From ASV31 sp965229765 (GTDB lineage Bacteria; Pseudomonadota; Alphaproteobacteria; Rhodobacterales; Rhodobacteraceae), in contig CBDDJT010000002.1 in the NCBI GenBank assembly GCA_965229765.1, positions 620,001-684,000 of the forward strand: 64,000 nucleotides of DNA, given 5' to 3'. Each line of letters starts with the position of its first letter. Position 1 is the stretch's first letter. This document shows positions 34,666-43,337 of the stretch, piece after piece. The notes beneath the pieces were generated by a model. That model was given only the letters and a program-made list of their open reading frames with translations. It had not been told where the DNA came from and did no database searches. Both the position numbers and the translations under genes were made by a program.

Positions 34666-34922
34666 GCCCGGTCGAGGTGCTTGGCCGCGACACCCTGCGC
34701 GAGGCCTACCGGGTCGAGGTTTCGGACGGCGCGCGCCGCGTGCGCGGCTACGTCCCCGAAACCCTGATCCTGGACGGCCTGCGCGAGGGCGGCCCGCGCC
34801 ACCAGGATGCCTATGAATGGATCGCCCGGAATCGTCGCGAGATCGAAACGGCGCTTTTGAAGATGCAGGACGGGGTCCGCGTGCGCGGCCCCATGAACCG
34901 CCTCAGCCTTGCGGAGGACTGA
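34662..34922 (+). CDS. Small hypothetical protein inside the pdh operon
   Basis: An 86-residue protein with a GTG start overlapping the pdhB stop (GTGA) and a stop 4 bp before pdhC, so it is firmly embedded in the operon. It begins 'MSPVEVLGRDTLREAYRVEV', with the central 'YEWIARNRREIETALLKMQ', and ends 'MNRLSLAED'. I do not recognise it with certainty. The pattern of a short beta-strand N-terminus followed by 'W-x-x-x-N-R-x-x-I-E-x-A' helices faintly resembles DUF1488-type proteins. Coding potential is supported by codon use and by perfect packing between neighbours. Function unknown, possibly connected with the complex. Confidence 0.75.
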   Translation: MSPVEVLGRDTLREAYRVEVSDGARRVRGYVPETLILDGLREGGPRHQDAYEWIARNRREIETALLKMQDGVRVRGPMNRLSLAED

Positions 34923-34926
34923 CAAG

Positions 34927-36240
34927 ATGCCCACCGAAATCCTGATGCCCGCCCTGTCCCCCACGATGGAGGAGGGCACGCTGGCCAAGTGGCTGGTGAA
35001 AGAAGGCGACACCGTCAGCTCTGGCGACCTGCTGGCGGAAATCGAGACCGACAAGGCAACGATGGAGTTCGAGGCCGTCGATGAAGGCGTCGTCGGCAAG
35101 ATCCTGATCGCCGAGGGCACCGAGGGCGTGAAGGTCAACACGCCCATCGCCGTGATCCTCGCCGACGGCGAGAGCGCCGGCGATATCGCAAGCACCGCGG
35201 CCCCCGCCACGGCGGACGAGGCCGCACCGAAGGCGTCCGACGCGGCACCGGCCCCCGCCAGCGCAAGCCCCGCACCAGCCCCCGCCGCCGCCCAGGCGGC
35301 CGACGGCGCGCGGATCTTTGCCTCGCCGCTGGCCCGCCGCATTGCGCGTGACAAGGGCCTGGACCTGTCGTCGCTCAGGGGTTCGGGCCCCAAGGGCCGG
35401 ATCGTCAAGGCCGATGTCCTTGCCGCCGAAGGCGCCCCGGCGACCGCGCCTGCCGCCGCCGCCGCGCCGGCCGCAGCTGCCCCTGCCGCGCCCGCCGCTG
35501 CACCTGCCGGTCCGTCCACCGACGCCGTCCTGAAGATGTACGCCGACCGCGAGGTGGAAGAGGTCAAGCTCGACGGGATGCGCAAGACGATCGCGGCCCG
35601 CCTGACCGAGGCCAAGCAGACCATCCCGCATTTCTACCTGCGCCGCGACATCCAGCTGGACGAGCTTCTGGCCTTCCGCGGCACGCTCAACGCCAAGCTG
35701 GCGTCGCGCGGGGTCAAGCTGTCGGTAAACGACTTCATCATCAAGGCCTGCGCGCTTGCCCTGCAGGAGGTGCCCGACGCCAACGCCGTCTGGGCCGGCG
35801 ACCGGATGCTGAAGCTGAAGCCCTCCGACGTGGCGGTGGCCGTGGCGATCGAGGGCGGCCTCTTTACCCCCGTCCTGCGCGACGCCGACCAGAAGTCGCT
35901 GTCGGCGCTGTCGGCCGAGATGAAGGACCTTGCCGCCCGCGCCCGCGACCGCAAGCTTGCGCCGCATGAATACCAGGGCGGCAGCTTTGCCATCTCGAAC
36001 CTCGGGATGTTCGGCATCGACAACTTCGACGCCGTCATCAACCCGCCGCACGGTGCGATCCTTGCCGTGGGCGCCGGTGTCAAGAAGCCGGTGGTGAACG
36101 CGGATGGCGACCTGGCCGTCGCCACGGTGATGAGCGTGACGCTCTCGGTCGATCACCGCGTCATCGACGGGGCGCTGGGCGCCGAGCTGCTGGAAAAGAT
36201 AAAGACCCACCTGGAAAACCCGATGGCCATGCTGGCGTAG
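34927..36240 (+). CDS. pdhC: Pyruvate dehydrogenase E2, dihydrolipoamide acetyltransferase
   Basis: Core of the pyruvate dehydrogenase complex, transferring acetyl from lipoamide to CoA. One lipoyl domain covers residues 1-78 (lipoyl Lys in 'EIETDKATMEFE'). A peripheral-subunit-binding domain follows at about 128-165 ('FASPLARRIARDKGLDLSSL', 'GSGPKGRIVKADVL'), flanked by Ala/Pro linkers. The catalytic domain spans about 200-437, ending in the active-site 'SVDHRVIDGALGAELL' with the His and Asp. ATG 34927 is used. The E3 subunit is not in the window; a bidirectional terminator follows. Confidence 0.97.
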   Translation: MPTEILMPALSPTMEEGTLAKWLVKEGDTVSSGDLLAEIETDKATMEFEAVDEGVVGKILIAEGTEGVKVNTPIAVILADGESAGDIASTAAPATADEAAPKASDAAPAPASASPAPAPAAAQAADGARIFASPLARRIARDKGLDLSSLRGSGPKGRIVKADVLAAEGAPATAPAAAAAPAAAAPAAPAAAPAGPSTDAVLKMYADREVEEVKLDGMRKTIAARLTEAKQTIPHFYLRRDIQLDELLAFRGTLNAKLASRGVKLSVNDFIIKACALALQEVPDANAVWAGDRMLKLKPSDVAVAVAIEGGLFTPVLRDADQKSLSALSAEMKDLAARARDRKLAPHEYQGGSFAISNLGMFGIDNFDAVINPPHGAILAVGAGVKKPVVNADGDLAVATVMSVTLSVDHRVIDGALGAELLEKIKTHLENPMAMLA

Positions 36241-36265
36241 GGAAATACCGGCGGCACAAACGAAG

Positions 36266-36293
36266 AAACGCCGGACCCTCGGGCCCGGCGTTT
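36266..36293. terminator. Bidirectional terminator between pdhC and cysE
   Basis: A perfect 9-bp stem (arms AAACGCCGG and CCGGCGTTT) with a 10-base loop; T-runs follow the stem on both strands. It separates two convergent genes and ends the pdh operon. Confidence 0.82.
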
Positions 36294-36342
36294 CGCATTC
36301 AAGGGGATGGGGCGGCGTCCCGTTCCGCGCGGGATCAGGGAC

Positions 36343-37164
36343 TCAGTCGTCCAGACCGCCGCGCACGCCCAGAAGCTGGTCCATGCTGACGGACGGCTGC
36401 GAACAGCCCGCCTCGCCCACGATCCGCGCGGGTACGCCCGCCACGGTCTTCTTGGCAGGCACATCCTCCAGCACAACCGATCCAGCGGCGATGCGGCTGC
36501 AATCACCCACGCGGATGTTGCCGAGCACCTTGGCCCCGGCACCGATCAGCACGCCGCAGCCGATCTTCGGGTGCCGGTCGTCGTCTTCCTTCCCGGTCCC
36601 GCCAAGCGTCACCGAATGCAGCATCGACACATTGTTGCCGACAACCGCCGTTTCACCGATCACGATGGAATGGGCATGGTCGATCATGATCCCCTTGCCG
36701 ATCCGCGCGGCGGGGTGGATATCGACGCCGAAAATCTCGGACACGCGCATCTGGAAGTAATAGGCCAGATCGTGCCGGCCTTCGCGCCACAGCCAATGGC
36801 CGATGCGATAGGATTGCAGCGCCTGGAAGCCCTTGAAATACAGCAGCGGCTGCATCAACCGGTGGCATGCCGGATCGCGCTCGTAGACCGCCACAAGGTC
36901 CGCGCGCGCGGCTTCGGCCAGCGACGGATCGCTGTCATAGGCCGTGTCGATGATCTCGCGCAGCAACTGGTCCGACATGTCGGCCGATGCCAGCTTGGAC
37001 GCCATGCGAAACGCCAGCGCGTCCTCAAGCGTCCTGTGATGCAGAATGCCCGCGTGGACCATGCCGCCAAGCAGGGGCTCTGCCGCCACTGCGGCCTCGG
37101 CCTCGGCGGAAATACGGCTCCAGACCGGATCGATCTCGGCAAGTCTCGTGCGGGGTGTCTGCAT
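36343..37164 (-). CDS. cysE: Serine O-acetyltransferase
   Basis: Acetyl-CoA-dependent acetylation of L-serine, the first step of cysteine synthesis. The N-terminal helical domain (residues 1-130) contains 'DPACHRLMQPLLYFKGFQAL' and 'GRHDLAYYFQMRVSEIFGVD'. The C-terminal left-handed beta-helix of hexapeptide repeats is clear: 'IHPAARIGKGIMIDHAHSIV', 'GNNVSMLHSVTLGGTGK', 'IGAGAKVLGNIRVGDCSRIA'. The catalytic His in 'DHAHSIVIGE' and in 'RHPKIG' are present. The tail ends in 'LDD', without the terminal Ile that mediates cysteine-synthase complex formation in enterics. The location near a GTA cluster recurs in Rhodobacterales. Confidence 0.95.
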   Translation of the reverse strand: MQTPRTRLAEIDPVWSRISAEAEAAVAAEPLLGGMVHAGILHHRTLEDALAFRMASKLASADMSDQLLREIIDTAYDSDPSLAEAARADLVAVYERDPACHRLMQPLLYFKGFQALQSYRIGHWLWREGRHDLAYYFQMRVSEIFGVDIHPAARIGKGIMIDHAHSIVIGETAVVGNNVSMLHSVTLGGTGKEDDDRHPKIGCGVLIGAGAKVLGNIRVGDCSRIAAGSVVLEDVPAKKTVAGVPARIVGEAGCSQPSVSMDQLLGVRGGLDD

Positions 37165-37244
37165 CGCGCTTTCCTCCGTTCACGCCGGACAATACACCAG
37201 ATAGGGTCTGTGGCGAAAGCGGGAAGCCTCGGGATGAAAATAAC

Positions 37245-37589
37245 GTGAGCATCAGCGACGCCGACCTTGCGCGGTACCGCGCCCTGCTGGAGGCGGAAAT
37301 TGCGGCACTCGACCGTGCGCACGAACGCGGGCAGGAAGGCCGAAGGACCGTCGATCTGGATCAGCAGGCGGTTGGACGCCTCAGCCGGATGGACGCGCTC
37401 CAGCATCAGGCGATGGCCCATGCCAACCATGGCCGCCGCGCTCAATCGCAACGCCGTGCCAAAGCCGCGCTTGCCCGGCTCGATGACGGGCAGTTCGGCG
37501 AATGCGTCGACTGCGGCGAGGATATTGCTCGTGGCAGGCTCGACATCGACCCGGCCGTGCCCAATTGCGTGTCCTGCGCGCGCGGCTAA
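37245..37589 (+). CDS. TraR/DksA family zinc finger protein
   Basis: Small DksA-like protein of 114 residues. The N-terminal helices form a coiled-coil-like region ('DADLARYRALLEAEIAALD'), and the C-terminal four-Cys zinc finger is 'FGECVDCGEDIARGRLDIDP' followed by 'PNCVSCARG'. DksA-type proteins bind the RNA polymerase secondary channel and tune promoter kinetics with ppGpp, but short TraR/DksA relatives such as this lack the full-length coiled coil, and their role is less clear. The start is GTG 37245. The 3' end overlaps the convergent DUF7742-like gene by 4 bp. It is divergent from cysE by 80 bp. Confidence 0.82.
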   Translation: MSISDADLARYRALLEAEIAALDRAHERGQEGRRTVDLDQQAVGRLSRMDALQHQAMAHANHGRRAQSQRRAKAALARLDDGQFGECVDCGEDIARGRLDIDPAVPNCVSCARG

Positions 37590-37873
37590 CGGCCCGCCCG
37601 GCGCGCCATGATCGCCTGCAAGACCTGCACCAGACAGCCACAGTATCGGCTGTCCGACAGCGGTGGCTCTGGCGGCGCGGGACGGCGCAGCGCGGCGGTC
37701 ATCAGACTGCCGTCGCCCCAGATCGGATGCGCCCTCCCGGTGCGCTTGCGATAAAGATCCGCCCAATGCGCTTCGTCCAGCATCCGCGCCAGCAGTCCGG
37801 CGCGCCCTTCGTCGGTCTCCGACAGCAGAACCCGTGCCGCCGCCACCACATCGCCATGCAGGACTTGCCGCAC
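37586..37873 (-). CDS. Small GTA-adjacent protein (DUF7742-like)
   Basis: A 95-residue basic protein, the last gene on the GTA strand. It begins 'MRQVLHGDVVAAARVLLSET', with 'RKRTGRAHPIWGDGSLMTAA' in the centre and 'LVQVLQAIMARR' at the end. Proteins of this type occur at the distal edge of Rhodobacterales GTA clusters; I recall the family as DUF7742, but the name is from memory. GTG start at 37873, 4 bases after the stop of the DUF2793 gene, so co-transcription with the GTA is likely. Function unknown; absence of a signal peptide or helix suggests a cytosolic role. Confidence 0.7.
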   Translation of the reverse strand: MRQVLHGDVVAAARVLLSETDEGRAGLLARMLDEAHWADLYRKRTGRAHPIWGDGSLMTAALRRPAPPEPPLSDSRYCGCLVQVLQAIMARRAGR

Positions 37874-37877
37874 GAGA

Positions 37878-38561
37878 TCAGATCGACGGCGGTTCGGGCT
37901 TGAAATAATGCAGGACGAGCCGCACCGCCCCCGCCGCGAAATCGCCCCCTGACGCTGTCAGCACCAGCGGCGTGTCGGCATAGTAGGTCACCGGCTGCCC
38001 GGTCACACCCACCAGCCAGGATCCCTGCGCAAGCCCGATGCCCGCGCCATATCTGTCCTCTGCCCCGGCCACACCCAATGTCCAGCTGGCCAGCGCACCG
38101 CTCAGCGCCGATGACACCCGGCCCGTCACCGCGAACACCATCGCATTCTGCGGGATGACCTCGGTTGTTACCGAACTGCCCCCCGGCGCGACCGCATGGT
38201 CGAACGTCACGCTGCGGATCGCGGGCACGGGCGCCGGCGCCCAGCCGGCGCCATCGTGCAGCACCTCGCGCGTCTCGTCCACGATCCAGCCGCGCCAGCC
38301 CTCGGCGGGATCGGCGAACACCCATCCGCCGTTCGTTCCGATGGCGATGCGCCCGTCCTGCCCTGCCCAATCGCCCGTTGCGCCCGCCGGAACGCCCCAT
38401 GCCATGCCCTCGGCCGCCGCTGGCGGCGTTCCCGTCGCAACCGACATCAGCCGCAACTGCGTCAGCCCGTCGAGCCGCGACAGCGCCTCGTTCACCGTGA
38501 CATGCTTTTGCGCCTGCGACGGCGCCAGCAACGGCAGCCCAAGATTTCCTGTCTCAGCCAT
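37878..38561 (-). CDS. DUF2793 protein, probable GTA tail-fibre or host-contact protein
   Basis: A 227-residue protein with a conserved N-terminal DUF2793 domain (residues 1-100: 'LGLPLLAPSQAQKHVTVNEA', then 'RIAIGTNGGWVFADPAEGWR'). The C-terminal half is a variable beta-rich module ('SGALASWTLGVAGAEDRYGA') like phage fibre tips. The start at 38561 lies 8 bp inside the g15 gene, so it is translated with the megatron. In R. capsulatus a DUF2793-type tail-fibre gene is, as I recall, encoded away from the main GTA cluster; here the homologue is at its end. A role in binding recipient cells is inference. Confidence 0.8.
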   Translation of the reverse strand: MAETGNLGLPLLAPSQAQKHVTVNEALSRLDGLTQLRLMSVATGTPPAAAEGMAWGVPAGATGDWAGQDGRIAIGTNGGWVFADPAEGWRGWIVDETREVLHDGAGWAPAPVPAIRSVTFDHAVAPGGSSVTTEVIPQNAMVFAVTGRVSSALSGALASWTLGVAGAEDRYGAGIGLAQGSWLVGVTGQPVTYYADTPLVLTASGGDFAAGAVRLVLHYFKPEPPSI

Positions 38562-41500
38562 CGAAGGTTCTCCATGCAAAGGGTCCCGGCCCGAACCGGT
38601 CCGAAATCTGCGCCACGGCGAAATCGAAGGCGCCCGTCAGCCCGTCCGCCGCCTGCGCCGCGGGCTCATAGCGCCATGCCGGGGCCGTCACGACGGTCTG
38701 TCGCCGGACCACCCCGCCCGCCGCCACCTGAACGAGGTAGGCCTCGCTCGCCTCGCCCAGCGGCACGTCCAGCCCCGACCAGCTGTCGCCATCGATCCGC
38801 GAGCGCCGGATCCACGCCATGTCCACCGCGCCCTCAGCAGCCCGCGCCGCGCGCAGATGCGCGGGCGCATATGGCCGCAGCCCCACGCCGTCGAACACTT
38901 TCACCAGATGCCGGAACGAGGGGTGGTCATATCCCAGGTATCCCGCCCCGATCCGATAATGACGCTCCAGCCCGCGCTCGGACGGCGCCAGCCCGATCTG
39001 GCGCGGCGCCCCGTTCAGAAGGATCACATGACTGCCAGCAGGCCAGACCGGCGGCATCACCGCGTCGGTGCCCGCCTGCCCGCGCAGCCGCCGCGACAGC
39101 GCGTAGACGCGCGGCGCAACCAGCGTGGCGGTCTCGAACTGGAACACCTCCCACACGCCGGTGTCGGGATCGCCGATTGCCGCCAGGTTCGCCCCCTCCA
39201 GCATCGCGGCCGGCGTGGTAGAGGCCATCTGCCCCGCGATCAGCCGCACCTGCAACTCCGGGCCCCGGTCGAACAGCCCCGGAACGGCGTCCGGCAGGTC
39301 GGTTTCGGTGATCCCCACCACCGACCACGCCTCGATCCGGGTGTTCAACCCGTATCCCGCGTCTGCGGGGGCGCGGAACACCGACACCGGCCCCGGCCAA
39401 GGCACCGCTGCCACGGCCAGATGTGGCGCCTCGGGCGCCTCGCCACCGGTCAGAAGCGGCAGGTCCATGAACACCGGATAAACCGGCGCCGCCTGCGCCA
39501 CCGGCCTTGGCGCGGCCGGCGGCACGTCATCCACCGTGCCCGCGCCAAAGACCGTGCCATCCACCCGCACTGCCTCGATCAGCTGGGCACCGGCCGCCTC
39601 GATTCGGTCGATGCGGAAGTCGCTGCGCCCCTGCGCCGTTTCCAGCGACACCACGTCGCCCGCCCGCGTCCGCATTCCCGACGGCGGCAGGGCAAAGCGC
39701 ACCCGGTCCCGCGCGATCCGCGATTCCGCCAGCCAGCGCTCGACGATGGCACGCCCCTCGCCCCGGCTCAGCACCAGCGGGATGTCGGATTGCGACACGG
39801 CGTGCGTGACCTCGTCGGCAAAGACCGCCTCTTCGGCGCGGGTTTCGAACTCGCCATCCGCCTCGACGAAGACCAGCCGCAGCCGCCCCGCCGTTTCCGC
39901 CTCGGCCGCGCGGACGGTCTCGACCGGCCCGTCAAGCTCATCCGAAAGGGCCAGCGTCTCTCGGTCCAGCACCCGGTCCACATGCCCGCTGCGCGTCCGG
40001 AAGGTCAGTGTGCCACCATGGTCCAACGCGTCGAACCCGTAGGCCAGCATCAGCGGTTGCAGGATCGACCGCGCCGTGCTGGTCTCGGACACGGTATAGC
40101 CACGCACCAGCCCGTGCAGATCGCCGGTGTCGATGTCGGTCACGCCTGCGGTGGCGCAGACCTCCTCGACCACCCCGGCCAGCGACCGCGACGCTGTCCG
40201 CCCCGTGATCCAGTGGCCCAGCGCATGGTTGCCGCCATCGCTCCACAACTCGGTGTTGGCGGGAAACTGCGGATAGGGCCGCGCGTCCCATGCCCAGACA
40301 TGCGCGCGTCCCATGTCGATCATCGGCGCGCCGTAGACAGAGGACACAGGGTTGTTGGCCGGGTCAGACCAATGGGCCGACATCGCCCGCAGGTACTGCA
40401 TCTGGATATATTCATCGCGCGTGCCGGTCGAATAATGCGGTATCCGCGATTCCGACGACTTGGGATCGAGGAACTTGTTGGGCTGGTTCGTGCCCTTGTC
40501 GATCGCGGCGCAGCCGTATTCGGTAAACCAGATCGGCTTTGATTGAGGCACCCAGGCCGTGGGGCCCGCCACCTCGACACCGCCCACGCGTTCGTGGTGA
40601 ACGTTCGACCACCAGCCGTGAAAATCCTTGGGCCGGAACACCCATGGCTTGCCATGGGCCGCGTCAGAGATCGGCAGCCGGATCTGCGCGTCGCGGACGT
40701 CCTCTGCGCTGCGCACCGGGCGGAACTCGGCCAGCCCGAACCAGTCGTCGAACTTCGACAGGCGGACGAACCGGGCACGGGCATCCAGCGGCACGGTCAG
40801 CACCTGCCCCGTGACCGCCCCGGCCACCACGCCCGCCGCAGTCCAGTTCAGCCCGTCGAACGACACCTCCACCATGGCGCCGTTCAAATGCAGGGCACCC
40901 CACCCGCCGAACCCGTCAAAGGGCGCCAGCCGGATCGCCTCCAGCGCCACCGCCGTGCCAAGGTCGGCGGTGATCTCGCCGCCATAGGCCGTGGCCGATC
41001 CCCAGCCAGAGGCCGCCCCCGACAGCGCCCCGTCGCGCAGCCCCGACCCATCACCCAGATGCCCGGAGTAGCCCGGATAGGACGGCTCGGTCGCACTGTA
41101 GACCGCCGGCACCTCGACCGCGCCATAGTACCAGTCGTGGTATTCGCCGCCGCAGACATTATCCTTCAGGTAATCCAGATCGTGGATCGCGCCCCAATGT
41201 GCATCTGCATGATCGGGGCCATCGCGCCAGTCCGACAACGGCAGGTAGTTGTCCACGCCAATGAAGTCGAGATCAGCCTCCGCCCACAGGGGGTCGAGGT
41301 GGAAATACACGTCCCCCGACCCGTCCTGCGGATGATAGCCGAAGTATTCCGACCAGTCGGCGGCATAGCCCAGCTTCACCCCGGGCCCGAGAATCGCGCG
41401 CACGTCGGCCAGAAGCGCGCGCAGCGCCTCCACCGCCGGAAAGCTGTCGCCCGTCCCGCGGATCTGCGTCAGCCCCCGCATCTCGGACCCGATGCAGAAC

Positions 41501-42888
41501 GCGTCGACACCGCCTGCCGCGGCGCACAGATGCGCATAGTGCAGGATGAATCGCCGATAGCTCCACTCCTCGGGCCCCGCATAGGTGACGGTCTGGTCCG
41601 TGGCACTGAAATCCGCCGGAGCCGCCTGCCCGAAGAACGCTTCCACCTCCGCCTCGGCCACGGCCGTCCTGTCGGGCGACCCCGCCAGCCCCGGCGCCAG
41701 CGAGGTCGTGATCCGCCCGCGCCACGGCAGCACCGGCTGGCCGGTGCCCCCGGTCAGCGGGTCGGGCATCGTGTTGCCCGCCATCTGCTCCATCAGGATG
41801 AACGGATAGAAGGTCACCGCCTGCCCCGCGGCGCGCATCTCCTGAATGGCCTGCATCACCGAACGGTCGGTCGGCGTCCCGCCATAAACGGGACGGCCAT
41901 CCGCCTGCGCGATCACTTCGGCCTCGCCCCGGCCGATCCCGGACACCGCCCAGGGCATCTCTGTCCCCTCGAACTCGGCCTGCTCAACCTTGGGACGCAG
42001 CCGGCAGTCGCCGCAGCGCAGGTCGTCGCCGAACCATGACACGATCAGCGACACCGCCCCGCAATTGGGCAACTCGGTCGTCAGCTGGTCCAGCGCGGTC
42101 AGGAAATCGGTCTTGCCGCTGCCGGAATTCAGGTTTGCCGCCGCGGCTTCTCCCGGCCCGTAGTCGTAGTAGACCGGCTGCGTCGCCAATGCGTATTCCC
42201 CGGTCCCCGGCATCAGCGCCACGCCCAGCGTGCCCCGCGCGATCTCGGGGTCCGCGCCCTGCCCCGGCTGCTCGGGCCGCAGCACCTCGAAATTGAACTG
42301 CGGCACCCGGTTGCCGAAAGGCGTCAGGTCCAGGTCCTCGAAGACGACATAGGCGATCCCGCGATATGCCGGTGCGTCGTCCTCGCCCTGTACCGCCGCG
42401 ATCTTGGGATCGGGCATCTGGTCCTCGGTGCCCGTGTAGACCCGCACCGTCAGCCCGTCGCGCGCGATCTCCTGCCCGTCGGCCCAGATGCGGCCGATCC
42501 CGGTGATCTCACCGGCGCACAGCCCCACCGCAAGACTGACCGAATAGGAAAACGTGCTCGTCGTCGTGCCGCTGGTGCCCTTGCCGCCGCTTTCCTCGGT
42601 GGTCACGGTCTCAAGGAACTCGGTCGACCAGATCACCTGCCCTGCCAGCCGCACCCGGCCATAGGCCTGCAACACCGGCGACCCTTCGCTTGCCCCCTGC
42701 AGGCGAAAGCGTTCCACCCGGCCGGTTTCCACCACCTCGGACCCGGCCCCCAGAAGCTGCTGGTCGATCCAGTTGCCCACCGTCGCGCCGATCGCGCGCC
42801 CGATGACGACAGAGGACAGGCCAAGGAAATTGCCGCCGACCGCGGCGCCTGCGGCCGCGCCCACTGCGGACAGTACGATCGTCGCCAT
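38554..42888 (-). CDS. GTA baseplate 'megatron' protein g15 with inserted F5/8-like domain
   Basis: The 1,444-residue tail-tip protein. Residues 1-60 contain hydrophobic segments; 60-390 resemble baseplate-hub folds. A glycoside-hydrolase-like TIM barrel (GTA TIM-barrel-like domain) starts near 390 ('FYPFILMEQMAGNTMPDPLT', 'IGVDNYLPLSDWRDG') and resumes after 735 ('DAQIRLPISDAAHGKPWVF', 'WFTEYGCAAIDKGTNQPNKF'). Between them, residues about 590-730, lies an F5/8-type-C-like beta-sandwich ('VEVSFDGLNWTAAG', 'RFVRLSKFDDWFGLAEFRPV'). Residues 1000-1170 form a phage-tail_3-like domain and the rest the conserved C-terminal domain. Homologues are near 1,300 residues, so the insertion explains the extra length. 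Probably forms the tail tip that contacts and penetrates the envelope. Confidence 0.92.
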   Translation of the reverse strand: MATIVLSAVGAAAGAAVGGNFLGLSSVVIGRAIGATVGNWIDQQLLGAGSEVVETGRVERFRLQGASEGSPVLQAYGRVRLAGQVIWSTEFLETVTTEESGGKGTSGTTTSTFSYSVSLAVGLCAGEITGIGRIWADGQEIARDGLTVRVYTGTEDQMPDPKIAAVQGEDDAPAYRGIAYVVFEDLDLTPFGNRVPQFNFEVLRPEQPGQGADPEIARGTLGVALMPGTGEYALATQPVYYDYGPGEAAAANLNSGSGKTDFLTALDQLTTELPNCGAVSLIVSWFGDDLRCGDCRLRPKVEQAEFEGTEMPWAVSGIGRGEAEVIAQADGRPVYGGTPTDRSVMQAIQEMRAAGQAVTFYPFILMEQMAGNTMPDPLTGGTGQPVLPWRGRITTSLAPGLAGSPDRTAVAEAEVEAFFGQAAPADFSATDQTVTYAGPEEWSYRRFILHYAHLCAAAGGVDAFCIGSEMRGLTQIRGTGDSFPAVEALRALLADVRAILGPGVKLGYAADWSEYFGYHPQDGSGDVYFHLDPLWAEADLDFIGVDNYLPLSDWRDGPDHADAHWGAIHDLDYLKDNVCGGEYHDWYYGAVEVPAVYSATEPSYPGYSGHLGDGSGLRDGALSGAASGWGSATAYGGEITADLGTAVALEAIRLAPFDGFGGWGALHLNGAMVEVSFDGLNWTAAGVVAGAVTGQVLTVPLDARARFVRLSKFDDWFGLAEFRPVRSAEDVRDAQIRLPISDAAHGKPWVFRPKDFHGWWSNVHHERVGGVEVAGPTAWVPQSKPIWFTEYGCAAIDKGTNQPNKFLDPKSSESRIPHYSTGTRDEYIQMQYLRAMSAHWSDPANNPVSSVYGAPMIDMGRAHVWAWDARPYPQFPANTELWSDGGNHALGHWITGRTASRSLAGVVEEVCATAGVTDIDTGDLHGLVRGYTVSETSTARSILQPLMLAYGFDALDHGGTLTFRTRSGHVDRVLDRETLALSDELDGPVETVRAAEAETAGRLRLVFVEADGEFETRAEEAVFADEVTHAVSQSDIPLVLSRGEGRAIVERWLAESRIARDRVRFALPPSGMRTRAGDVVSLETAQGRSDFRIDRIEAAGAQLIEAVRVDGTVFGAGTVDDVPPAAPRPVAQAAPVYPVFMDLPLLTGGEAPEAPHLAVAAVPWPGPVSVFRAPADAGYGLNTRIEAWSVVGITETDLPDAVPGLFDRGPELQVRLIAGQMASTTPAAMLEGANLAAIGDPDTGVWEVFQFETATLVAPRVYALSRRLRGQAGTDAVMPPVWPAGSHVILLNGAPRQIGLAPSERGLERHYRIGAGYLGYDHPSFRHLVKVFDGVGLRPYAPAHLRAARAAEGAVDMAWIRRSRIDGDSWSGLDVPLGEASEAYLVQVAAGGVVRRQTVVTAPAWRYEPAAQAADGLTGAFDFAVAQISDRFGPGPFAWRTFDG

Positions 42889-42890
42889 GT

Positions 42891-43337
42891 TCAGTCCTTT
42901 TCGGGAAAGCCAAAGCGCGCCACCACGCGCCGGTGCCAGGGACCTGACAGGGGGCTTTCGACCACCCCGTGCCCGGTATAGGCGTGAATGAAAGAGGCCC
43001 CGGCCCCCACGCGTGCCTGCACGCCCAGGTGCTTGGCCACCGCGCCGTCGCGCATCCGGAACAGCAGGACATCACCCGCCGCTGCCTCCTGTCCCGGCCC
43101 CCGCGCCACCATGTGCCGCAGCGCCGCGCGCCACAGCGCCTCGTCATGCGCGGGCTCGGCCCAGTCCGCGGTATAGGCGGGCACGGACTCTGGCTCGGCA
43201 CCGTAGATTGCCCGCCACACCCCGCGCACCAGGCCCAGGCAATCGCAGCCCGCGCCGCGCAGGCTTGCCTGATGGACATATGGCGTGCCCAGCCAGAGCC
43301 GCGCCTCGGCCACCGCCAGTTCGCCAACCCCGGCCAT
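42891..43337 (-). CDS. GTA g14: NlpC/P60 peptidase
   Basis: Cysteine peptidase of 148 residues that probably opens recipient peptidoglycan during DNA delivery. The catalytic Cys is in 'GAGCDCLGLVRGVWR', with His in 'KHLGVQARVG' or 'FIHAYTGHGVVES'. It begins 'MAGVGELAVAEARLWLGTPY'. The start at 43337 overlaps the g13 stop (ATGA). A longer frame to 43478 runs into g13 coding sequence and is not real. It is followed by g15 with a 2-bp gap, as in R. capsulatus. Confidence 0.93.
   Translation of the reverse strand: MAGVGELAVAEARLWLGTPYVHQASLRGAGCDCLGLVRGVWRAIYGAEPESVPAYTADWAEPAHDEALWRAALRHMVARGPGQEAAAGDVLLFRMRDGAVAKHLGVQARVGAGASFIHAYTGHGVVESPLSGPWHRRVVARFGFPEKD

Noticed and set aside
38038..40542. 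An 834-codon open frame on the + strand antisense to g15 and the DUF2793 gene
   Set aside because: Composition is low complexity (Arg/Pro/His rich), it has no recognisable domain or RBS, and both genes on the minus strand are well supported.
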